Shown here: in pieces, positions 1 to 7,492 of the stretch
Layout of the letters: every line of letters starts with the position of its first letter
Position numbering within the stretch: the first letter of the stretch is position 1
DNA from: Alphaproteobacteria bacterium
GTDB taxonomy: Bacteria > Pseudomonadota > Alphaproteobacteria > Rhizobiales > JAKIUO01
Reading direction: 5' to 3'
DNA length: 47,350 nt
Assembly (NCBI GenBank): GCA_024280475.1
Contig: JAJRQA010000268.1
Location: forward strand, 1 to 47,350
The notes under the pieces: generated by a model
What the model was told of the DNA's origin: nothing
What the model saw: only the letters and a program-made list of their open reading frames with translations
Database searches by the model: none
Translations under genes and position numbers: made by a program

Positions 1-67
1 CGAAAATGCTGCTTTTATAGGGGGCTTGTTCCTCAAGGTCGAAGATATAGCAATAACAGGGTCGCAA

Positions 68-511
68 ATGAAAGAACTTTATACAAATGAGATCATGTCA
101 TTTGCCGCCCATATCCCTCATATTGGTTCAATTGAGGGGGCGCAGGGTAATGGTAGTGCTCATTCGAAACTTTGCGGGTCTCGCATAAATGTCTGGCTCA
201 ATATGGAAAATAGCGTTGTGGAAGAGTTTTCACAAGAGGTGAAAGCCTGTCTTGTCGGTCAGGCCTCCGCATCAATGCTAGGTCATAATATCATTGGCTG
301 CTCAAAGCGCGAGATCGCTCAAACACGCGAAACCGTGCGCCTTATGCTCGAAGCGGAGGGCGCAGCACCTACAGGCAAATGGCAGGCCTACGAGTTATTG
401 ATCCCGGTTCGCAACTATAAGTCCCGTTTTAGCACTGTATTGATTGCCTTTGATGCGGTGCTTGATGCGATGGACATGGCTCTTGAAAACAAAGAAGTAA
501 GCAATGTCTGA
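68..511 (+). CDS. NifU/IscU N-terminal-like Fe-S scaffold protein
   Basis: The 147-residue product resembles the NifU_N/IscU fold that assembles Fe-S clusters on three cysteines. Cysteines sit in SKLCGSR, VKACLVG and IIGCSK, and the segment after the second one (GQASASML) matches the family pattern C-x-x-x-x-A-S-A-S. The frame is open further upstream with a TTG at 26, but the ATG at 68 gives a normal family start (MKELYTNEIM). The last codons overlap the next gene by 8 bases, so it is probably cotranslated with the cupin gene. Alphaproteobacteria often carry this scaffold-like protein next to yidD, as here. A role in general Fe-S assembly is inferred; it is not the canonical isc or suf operon member. 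Confidence 0.8.
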   Translation: MKELYTNEIMSFAAHIPHIGSIEGAQGNGSAHSKLCGSRINVWLNMENSVVEEFSQEVKACLVGQASASMLGHNIIGCSKREIAQTRETVRLMLEAEGAAPTGKWQAYELLIPVRNYKSRFSTVLIAFDAVLDAMDMALENKEVSNV

Positions 512-983
512 CAAGCCCTATCCTTACAAAGCAACCATTGCGGATCTGCAAGCGCGGATCGGCACGGGCTATCCCTCACCAATGGATGAACCATGCACAA
601 GCCGTGAGAAAACCGTGCTTGGCGATGTGGTCGGGCTTTCACAATTTGGGGTCAATCTGCTTGTTTTAAACCCTGGTGACTGGTCCGCCCAGCGCCATTG
701 GCATCAAAATGAGGATGAATTTGTCTATATTGTTGAGGGAGAAGTGACCCTTGTCACTGATGAGGGAGAAAACCTCTTGAAGTCTGGCGACATTGCCGGT
801 TTTCCTGCCGGCCAGCCAAATGGCCATCACCTGGTGAATAAAAGCGCAGCCATTGCGAAGATATTTGAGGTGGGAACGCGGTGTCAAACTGACATGGTAG
901 ATTATCCTGATGTGGATATGAAAGCCAAAAAGGAGGATGCGAAATATCGTTTTTTGCATAATAATGGTGATCCCTACAAATGA
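504..983 (+). CDS. Cupin-domain protein
   Basis: This 159-residue protein has a single conserved beta-barrel (cupin_2) domain at about residues 55-125. Motif 1 is visible as HWHQNEDEFVYIVEG, giving two histidines and a glutamate for a metal site, and motif 2 is around GDIAGFPAGQPNGHHLVN. Such proteins bind a divalent metal and act as small isomerases, dioxygenases or sugar-binding proteins; the substrate cannot be told. It overlaps the upstream scaffold-like gene by 8 bases and the downstream yidD by 4 bases (ATGA), so the three form one operon. Confidence 0.85.
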   Translation: MSDKPYPYKATIADLQARIGTGYPSPMDEPCTSREKTVLGDVVGLSQFGVNLLVLNPGDWSAQRHWHQNEDEFVYIVEGEVTLVTDEGENLLKSGDIAGFPAGQPNGHHLVNKSAAIAKIFEVGTRCQTDMVDYPDVDMKAKKEDAKYRFLHNNGDPYK

Positions 984-1336
984 CGATCTTAGCTAAAATT
1001 GCCAAAGCGGTGATGCGCGCGCCGATCCTTGTGTATCGCTATGGCGTGTCCCCCTTTTTACCAGGCGTCTGCCGCCATTTACCGACCTGTTCGGAATATG
1101 CGTCGGATGCCATTGACCTCAATGGAGCGTGGAAAGGGGGCTGGCTCGCCCTGTCACGCATATTACGATGCCATCCCTGGGGATCGCATGGGCTCGATCC
1201 TGCCCCCGATCTGCGAGAGGAACATCAGCCAATATACGCGCCGTGGCGCTATGGGCGCTGGACTGGCGCCCATATCACAGAGCGCTTTAACGAAGAAGGG
1301 GTGCGGAGCAGGGGGGGGAGAAACGAAGACCACTAG
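980..1336 (+). CDS. yidD: YidD membrane protein insertion efficiency factor
   Basis: The 118-residue product has the YidD signature: a hydrophobic/amphipathic start followed by YRYGVSPFLPGVCRHLPTCSEYA, then RILRCHPWGSHGLDP. YidD is a small membrane-associated helper of YidC-dependent protein insertion. In many bacteria it sits beside rnpA and yidC, but in alphaproteobacteria it is often relocated, as in this operon. The C-terminal tail beyond the core is short and polar. It overlaps the cupin gene by 4 bases. Confidence 0.93.
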   Translation: MTILAKIAKAVMRAPILVYRYGVSPFLPGVCRHLPTCSEYASDAIDLNGAWKGGWLALSRILRCHPWGSHGLDPAPDLREEHQPIYAPWRYGRWTGAHITERFNEEGVRSRGGRNEDH

Positions 1337-1469
1337 GTTCTTTTATTGAAGATTTGGCGGGCTTATTATGGGATTGGCACGCAGATTGCATTTAAATATT
1401 CAGAAACCACATCGTTCTCCAACGATAAAAACATACGACCAGCACACATGTACACGCACATAAAATGAA

Positions 1470-1496
1470 AAACCGGGTATTCCTACTACCCGGTTT
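1470..1496. terminator. Bidirectional rho-independent terminator
   Basis: A perfect 10-bp inverted repeat (AAACCGGGTA / TACCCGGTTT) encloses a 7-base loop. It has a T run on the plus strand and an A run on its left side. It lies between the convergent yidD operon and the cation transporter gene and can serve both. Confidence 0.85.
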
Positions 1497-1543
1497 TTCT
1501 ATGCGCTTTTTTCTTTTATGCTCAGATTGCCAAAACAGCGCTG

Positions 1544-2521
1544 CTACGCCTGTTCTTTTGGCTGATCCTTGTCTTCACGTCGCGCTTTGTCGGCTTTGGC
1601 CGCTTCAAAGTGGTGAAACTTGTCTTGCGCTTCGATGAACAGTCGTTGAATTTCGGGATATTGTCCCTTGATCTGCGTTTCAAGCTCATAGATGATCGCT
1701 TCAACACGCTCAGATGGCAGCTGATCAACAAAGTCGACGCTGAGGGCCAGCAAGATGTCATCTGGCCCCAGATGCATGGTACGTATCTCATTGATGTTGG
1801 CAATTTCGTTCTGCTCTTCGATCAATTTTTGAATCCCTTGAATGACCACTGGGCTGGCGGCTTCGCCGATCAATAGGCCCTTGGTTTCATAGGCCAGCAA
1901 TGTGGCGGTGCCCGCCAGGATCAGCGCGATGACGATGGAGGTCGCTCCATCGACCCACGGAATATTGTAGGTATGGGCAATGAATATGCCAATAAATGCA
2001 ACCATGAGCCCTAGCATCGCGGCAGTATCTTCGAACAATACAGTGAATAAGGTGGGATCCTTGGAGCGCCGAACGGCTTCAAAAAGACCCAGTTTACCCC
2101 GCACCTTGCCAAATTCCTTGTAGGCTATATAAAGAGCGGCCCCTTCAAAAATCATCGCAAAGCCAAGGACGACATAGTTGATTGTGGGACTAGTCATGAC
2201 CTGTGGGTGCAAGACTTTGTGGACCCCCTCATAAAAAGAAATGCCTGCGCCCACTGCAAACACCATGATGGCGACGATAAAGCTCCAGAAATAGATTTCC
2301 ATGCCATAGCCAAACGGGTGCTTGTCGTCAGCGGGGCGTTTTGAACGCTTGATTCCATAGAGCAACAGACCTTGATTGCCGGTGTCAACGACGGAGTGAA
2401 TGGCTTCCGACAGCATCGCGGAGGACCCGGTATAGGCTGCTGCCATGAATTTCGTAACGGCAATCAATGAATTACCGGCAAGGGCAGCTAAAATCACCTT
2501 GCGAGAGCTGTGTGCGGCCAT
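1544..2521 (-). CDS. Cation diffusion facilitator (CDF) transporter
   Basis: The 325-residue integral membrane protein belongs to the CDF family, proton-driven exporters of Zn, Fe, Mn or similar divalent cations. Visible family marks are SEAIHSVVDTGNQ in the second membrane segment, the DKHPFGYG loop, and VDGATSIVIALIL in the fifth segment, followed by a cytoplasmic C-terminal domain of about 80 residues. The protein ends with a charged tail. It starts at the ATG at 2521 and stands alone, convergent with yidD. The metal cannot be predicted with confidence; the HxxxD in segment two differs from the DxxxD of Escherichia coli FieF. Confidence 0.92.
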   Translation of the reverse strand: MAAHSSRKVILAALAGNSLIAVTKFMAAAYTGSSAMLSEAIHSVVDTGNQGLLLYGIKRSKRPADDKHPFGYGMEIYFWSFIVAIMVFAVGAGISFYEGVHKVLHPQVMTSPTINYVVLGFAMIFEGAALYIAYKEFGKVRGKLGLFEAVRRSKDPTLFTVLFEDTAAMLGLMVAFIGIFIAHTYNIPWVDGATSIVIALILAGTATLLAYETKGLLIGEAASPVVIQGIQKLIEEQNEIANINEIRTMHLGPDDILLALSVDFVDQLPSERVEAIIYELETQIKGQYPEIQRLFIEAQDKFHHFEAAKADKARREDKDQPKEQA

Positions 2522-2859
2522 ATGGTCTCTTTCTGTATATTGTCAGGTTCGGCTATCAATCATCTTTTGAAAAGCGAATCATCTTTCCGATTTTTAAAGA
2601 ACTATTACCTAATATTGTTAGTCTATATGTTCATCCGCGTACACTCATCGCTGTTCCGGGGCACATCTTGACATTTGAAGTCTTAACGAATAGGTTAAAT
2701 TCAAATATTCGTATGTACGAATATAATGAGCAAAGCAAGGTTTTTGACCCAAGGCTTATTATATAAAGATGATAGCGAACGGAAGCGATAGCGATGCCGC
2801 CCCTTGTTCATCGGGTGAATGATCAGAACAAGGCGTGTGGCAAAGGAGAAAAGTAAGAT
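2522..2859. other. AT-rich divergent intergenic region
   Basis: This 338-base stretch separates the divergent CDF and efflux adaptor genes. It should contain both promoters, but no -35/-10 pair with proper spacing was convincing; TTGACC at 2744 and TATAAA at 2762 are only 12 bases apart. No regulator gene and no conserved RNA were seen. Confidence 0.5.
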
Positions 2860-3915
2860 ATGAAAAAGACTGTAAAAATATCGATGCTGACTGGCTTGAC
2901 GCTTATGGGGGCCTCTATTGTGATGGGCTCAACGGGGCAGCTTGTTGCCAAGCAAAAAGAGGTGCTTGCGCAGCGCATTACGTCAAGCATTCCTGTCCTG
3001 GTGCAGACCATTATTGATGACAAGGCAGTTTTTGCGACAGTGCGCAGCTCCGATACTGCTGTTGCCCGGGCCAGGCTGTCCGGGACTGTTGTTTCACTCA
3101 AGGTCGACGAGGGATCGCAGGTCAAACGCGGTCAGGTGATCGGCAAGATCGTCGATAAGAAACTCAAACTGACAATGGCCTCATTGGATGCTCGTTTGAA
3201 AGCTGCCAAAGCGCGCCTTGATAAAGCTCAAAAAGACCTGAAACGGGGCCGAAACCTCAAACGCAAAGGCGTCATCGCGGTTGCCAGGCTCGATGCCTTG
3301 CGCGCCGCATTTGACATTGCTGCCAATGATGAAAAAGCGGCGGTTGCCGAGCGCTCGGTCTTGAGTGAGCAGATGAAACAAGGCGTCGTACTGGCCCCGG
3401 CCGATGGCCGGGTGCTGAAAGTTTCGACCACCAGAGGCAGTGTTGTGCTGGCCGGTGAAAGCCTTGCTGTGATTGCTGCCAATCGTTATATTCTGCGTCT
3501 TGAATTACCTGAACGCCATGCTCGTTTTATTAAAAAGAACGATTCTGTGATGGTTGGCGCGCGAGGGCTTGACCCACTGGAAAAGACCATCGGTCGCGGT
3601 GTGATCTCGCAGGTCTATCCAGAATTGCAAAATGGTCGTGTGATCGCTGATGTGGAGATCGCCAGTCTTGGCAATTATTTCGTTGGTGAGCGGGCGCTGG
3701 TGCGCATCGCTGCTGATAGAAGGCAGGCCGTTGTCATTCCGGGCGGCTACAGTTTCAAGCGCTATGGTCTTGACTATGTGAAGCTTGCACAAGCCGACAA
3801 TAAAAGTATCGAGATTGTCGTGCAACTCGGCGGTAAAGTTGTCCTTGGCAAGGGAAATGGTGGGGTTGAAGTGCTGGCTGGACTAAAGGCCGGCGACCGT
3901 TTGGTCAGACCTTAG
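2860..3915 (+). CDS. RND efflux periplasmic adaptor (HlyD/MFP family)
   Basis: The 351-residue protein carries an N-terminal signal segment (about residues 1-35). A lipoyl half-motif follows (RARLSGTVVSLKVDEGSQVKRGQ begins near residue 69), then an alpha-helical hairpin rich in Lys/Ala/Leu (about 107-170). The second lipoyl half (APADGRVLKVSTTRGSVV) and a C-terminal beta-barrel/membrane-proximal domain complete it. This is the order of membrane fusion proteins that link an RND pump to an outer membrane channel. A Shine-Dalgarno AGGAGAA lies just upstream of the ATG. The partner permease follows about 195 bases downstream; no TolC-type gene is in the window. Confidence 0.9.
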   Translation: MKKTVKISMLTGLTLMGASIVMGSTGQLVAKQKEVLAQRITSSIPVLVQTIIDDKAVFATVRSSDTAVARARLSGTVVSLKVDEGSQVKRGQVIGKIVDKKLKLTMASLDARLKAAKARLDKAQKDLKRGRNLKRKGVIAVARLDALRAAFDIAANDEKAAVAERSVLSEQMKQGVVLAPADGRVLKVSTTRGSVVLAGESLAVIAANRYILRLELPERHARFIKKNDSVMVGARGLDPLEKTIGRGVISQVYPELQNGRVIADVEIASLGNYFVGERALVRIAADRRQAVVIPGGYSFKRYGLDYVKLAQADNKSIEIVVQLGGKVVLGKGNGGVEVLAGLKAGDRLVRP

Positions 3916-3980
3916 AGCGCTGTTGTTCACATCAATTGTGTACGGCTACTATAACTTTCGTATGTATAACTGCTTGAAAC

Positions 3981-4010
3981 ATGCCATTCCCGCCTGAGCG
4001 GGGGTGGCAT
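3981..4010 (+). terminator. Hairpin between adaptor and permease genes
   Basis: ATGCCA-TT-CCCGC pairs with GCGGG-GG-TGGCAT around a CTGA loop, giving a strong GC-rich stem. It is followed by TATTCTTAAA, a poor T tract. It could be a partial terminator or an RNA-stabilising hairpin that sets the adaptor:permease ratio. Confidence 0.5.
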
Positions 4011-4109
4011 TATTCTTAAACATTGCTAATACCAATGCACAAGATGAGTGCAGGCGTGGCTTATGCACGTCAAACGGGTTTGTTGCTTGTGACAAAGGGA
4101 CGGGGAAAA

Positions 4110-7100
4110 ATGAAACAGGATGTTAAACTCGGCCTGTCCGGGAATCTAACGCGGATTTTTATCGACAGCCCGCTGACCCCTTTATTGTTGTTTGCCTCAC
4201 TGATCATTGGTTTCATTGCCCTGCAATCTTTGCCGCGCGAAGAGGAACCACAGATCTCTGTGCCGCTTGTAGATATTCACGTCATGACAGATGGTCTCAA
4301 AGCCATTGATGGCGTTAAACTGGTGACAGAGCCGCTAGAGACCATCGTCAAGGCAATTGCCGGTGTCGAACATGTTTACAGCAATACGGTTGATGATCGC
4401 GTTACCGTGACGGCCCGTTTTTATGTCGGTACCAATGCCGATGATGCGATTTTGCGGGTGCATGATAAAATTCGCGCCAATGCCAGTCGTATCCCGTTTG
4501 GGATTCCAGAACCTTTGATCATCGGGCGCGGCATTGATGATGTGGCCATTGTCACATTGACGTTAACTCCCAAGCTAGCAGCCGTGAAGCGTTGGTCTGA
4601 CAATCAGCTCAACTATATTGCCGAGGACCTGCTGGTCGAGATTGCCAAGCTTCCAGATGTGGGGCTTTCATATGTTGTTGGCGGGCGCCGCGACCAGATC
4701 CGTGTAGAACCGGACCCGGAAAAACTGTCCCTTTACGGCATTACACTTGATCAGCTCATCGGCAAAATAAAAGCCGCAAATCGCTCGTTTTTGGCCGGTA
4801 ATATTTTTGACAATAACAAGAACCTGCCGGTGGTTGCCGGGCAGACTCTGAGCGGTATTCCTGATATCGGTCTGTTATTGATGTCAACGCGCAATGGCCG
4901 CCCGGTCTATGTGCGCGATATCGCCAAGGTTGTGATCGGCAGTGCTCCTGCTAACAAATATGTCTGGCATTATGGACTTGGCGGACATGACAGCAAAGGC
5001 GCCGATAAAGAGCATGCAGGCGATGGCAAGATACCCGATAAAGAATTGATCAAAAGACCCGCTGTTTCGATCGCCATCGCCAAACGCGCTGGTGCCAATG
5101 CTGTGAAAATTGGCGAAGATATTCTGGCGCGCGTCGAGCTGATGCGTGGCCGCTTGATTTCGCCTGAAGTCGAAGTGGTGGTGACACGTAACTATGGCGA
5201 AACGGCCGACGAAAAAGCCGATGAATTATTGTTTCATCTGGGGCTTGCGACCCTTTCCATCGTCTTGCTGGTTGGCTTTGTGATTGGCTGGCGCGAGGGC
5301 GGTGTGGTGATGGTGGTTATTCCAACAACTATTCTATTGACCATGTTCGCCTCCTATCTCATGGGCTACACCATCAACCGCGTGTCCTTGTTTGCGCTGA
5401 TTTTTTCCATTGGTATTCTGGTAGATGATGCGATTGTGGTAATCGAGAATATTGCCCGCCATTGGGCCATGTCTGACGGGCGATCAAGGAAAAAGGCCGC
5501 GATTGAAGCGGTGGCTGAAGTTGGCAATCCAACCGTCATTGCCACTTTGACTGTGGTTGCTGCCTTGATGCCCATGTTGTTTGTGTCTGGCTTGATGGGC
5601 CCTTATATGAGCCCCATTCCGGCCAATGCGTCTTCAGCGATGATTTTCTCTTTCTTCGTGGCGATGATCCTGACGCCTTGGCTGATGATCAAATTTGGCG
5701 GTAAGGGCGACGCTCATGCCCATGCCGAAGAGGCAGATGGCGGTCCGTTGGGGCGCATGTACGCCAAAGTCGCCAAGCCTCTTCTGGCGAGCCGTAAAAC
5801 CAGTTTGATCTTTATGATATTGGTGGCAATTGCAACCCTCCTCTCCGTAACGCTGTTTTATTTCAATGCGGTGACCGTCAAGCTGCTGCCGTTTGATAAC
5901 AAGTCCGAGTTTCAGATCATCGCCGATCTGCCGGAGGGGGCAACGGTTGAAGAGACCGACCGCATATTGTCGCTCGCGGCACAAAAGCTCAAAAACATTC
6001 CTGAGCTATTGTCCATTCAGTCCTATGCAGGAACCGCAGCACCGTTCAATTTCAACGGCTTGGTGCGTCATTATTATTTGCGCAAGGCGCCCCATATGGG
6101 GGATCTGCAGATCAATCTCACTGCCAAGCATCACCGCGACCGCACCAGCCATCAAATTGCTCTTGAAGCGCGCGAATTGTTGAAAGATCTACCGGTTTCC
6201 AAAGGCACCTCGATCAAGGTGGTGGAAGTGCCCCCTGGGCCTCCCGTGATGGCGACACTGCTGGCGGAAATTTATGGACCAGACGCCAAAACCCGCCGGG
6301 CCGTTTCACGCGAGCTACGCGGTATTTTTGACAAGATCCCGTTCATTGTCGATGCCGATGACAGTTTTGGTATTCAGACCGAGCGCGTACGACTTGAAAT
6401 CGATCAGAACAATCTTGAATTTCATCATGTCAATGAGAGCGATGTCTATAACACCATTCAGTCTTACCTGCATGGTGTGACGGTTGGCTATTCTCATAAG
6501 GGAGAAGGGCGCCATCCTGTCGAGATCCTCGTCAAAGTGCCCAATAATGATCTGTCCCTTTCATCGCGCACCCTGTCGACACCAGTGCCAGCCAATGCGC
6601 TGCCGGGGGCTCGCGCGGTCGTTGAACTTGGAGATGTCGTAAAGCTGCGCAGGGAAAAGGGGTCTTTCCCCATTTTCCGCCATAATAGCCGCAATGCCGA
6701 AATGGTGCTGGCCGAGCTGGCCGGTGAATATGAAGCGCCCATTTATGGCATGTTGGAAGTTGCAAAAGCCATTGATGCGCATGACTGGAAAGATCTGCCA
6801 AAACCCACCATCAGCTATTATGGGCAGCCAACAGACGAGAGCAAATCAACCTTGTTGTGGGATGGAGAGTGGGAAGTCACCTATGTGACCTTTCGCGATA
6901 TGGGAGCCGCGTTTATCGTGGCGCTGATTGGTATTTATTTCCTTGTGGTCATTCAGTTTGGCTCGTTTAAATTACCTATCGTGATCTTGTTACCAGTGCC
7001 TTTGACATTGATCGGCATCATGATCGGTCACTGGATGTTCAGCGCGCCATTCACTGCGACCTCGATGATTGGCTTTATCGCTCTGGCCGGGATTATCGTG

Positions 7101-7415
7101 CGAAACTCGATCCTGCTGGTAGATTTCATCCGCAACTCGGATTGCACGGATTGCGCCATGCGTGATGTGCTGGTGCAGGCGGGTGCCATCCGTTTCAAAC
7201 CGATCCTTTTGACAGCAGTTGCCGCGATGATTGGCGCAGCTGTTATCCTGTTCGATCCGATTTTTCAGGGATTGGCCATCTCGCTCCTGTTTGGTCTGGT
7301 ATCTTCGACCCTGCTCACCGTGCTGGTTATTCCCGCCGTTTATGTGATCATGCGTGATGATGGCCGCGCGTTCGGTTATAGCGGCGAACAACAACAGGCG
7401 GATGCCAAGAGCTAG
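4110..7415 (+). CDS. RND efflux pump permease (AcrB/MexB/CusA superfamily)
   Basis: The roughly 1,101-residue inner-membrane transporter shows the RND layout. One N-terminal membrane helix (LTPLLLFASLIIGFIALQ) and a large periplasmic porter domain come first. Segments TM2-6 contain RVSLFALIFSIGILVDDAIVVIENI, with the paired aspartates (DD) of the proton relay. A second porter domain and TM8-12, with FTATSMIGFIALAGIIVRNSILLVD, follow. It exports drugs, solvents or other small molecules using the proton gradient with the upstream adaptor. The frame is open from a TTG at 4023, but the ATG at 4110, preceded by CGGGGAAAA, is the better start. It has a lengthened loop after the first porter part (HDSKGADKEHAGDGK). 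The next gene starts about 77 bases downstream, probably in the same transcript. Confidence 0.93.
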   Translation: MKQDVKLGLSGNLTRIFIDSPLTPLLLFASLIIGFIALQSLPREEEPQISVPLVDIHVMTDGLKAIDGVKLVTEPLETIVKAIAGVEHVYSNTVDDRVTVTARFYVGTNADDAILRVHDKIRANASRIPFGIPEPLIIGRGIDDVAIVTLTLTPKLAAVKRWSDNQLNYIAEDLLVEIAKLPDVGLSYVVGGRRDQIRVEPDPEKLSLYGITLDQLIGKIKAANRSFLAGNIFDNNKNLPVVAGQTLSGIPDIGLLLMSTRNGRPVYVRDIAKVVIGSAPANKYVWHYGLGGHDSKGADKEHAGDGKIPDKELIKRPAVSIAIAKRAGANAVKIGEDILARVELMRGRLISPEVEVVVTRNYGETADEKADELLFHLGLATLSIVLLVGFVIGWREGGVVMVVIPTTILLTMFASYLMGYTINRVSLFALIFSIGILVDDAIVVIENIARHWAMSDGRSRKKAAIEAVAEVGNPTVIATLTVVAALMPMLFVSGLMGPYMSPIPANASSAMIFSFFVAMILTPWLMIKFGGKGDAHAHAEEADGGPLGRMYAKVAKPLLASRKTSLIFMILVAIATLLSVTLFYFNAVTVKLLPFDNKSEFQIIADLPEGATVEETDRILSLAAQKLKNIPELLSIQSYAGTAAPFNFNGLVRHYYLRKAPHMGDLQINLTAKHHRDRTSHQIALEARELLKDLPVSKGTSIKVVEVPPGPPVMATLLAEIYGPDAKTRRAVSRELRGIFDKIPFIVDADDSFGIQTERVRLEIDQNNLEFHHVNESDVYNTIQSYLHGVTVGYSHKGEGRHPVEILVKVPNNDLSLSSRTLSTPVPANALPGARAVVELGDVVKLRREKGSFPIFRHNSRNAEMVLAELAGEYEAPIYGMLEVAKAIDAHDWKDLPKPTISYYGQPTDESKSTLLWDGEWEVTYVTFRDMGAAFIVALIGIYFLVVIQFGSFKLPIVILLPVPLTLIGIMIGHWMFSAPFTATSMIGFIALAGIIVRNSILLVDFIRNSDCTDCAMRDVLVQAGAIRFKPILLTAVAAMIGAAVILFDPIFQGLAISLLFGLVSSTLLTVLVIPAVYVIMRDDGRAFGYSGEQQQADAKS

Positions 7416-7492
7416 AGCTTGGCTCTTCTAGATTGCGAAGATTGCGTTGGAGCGTTAGGCTCAAGCGATTGAAGTTTTTCAGGAGAGCACTG

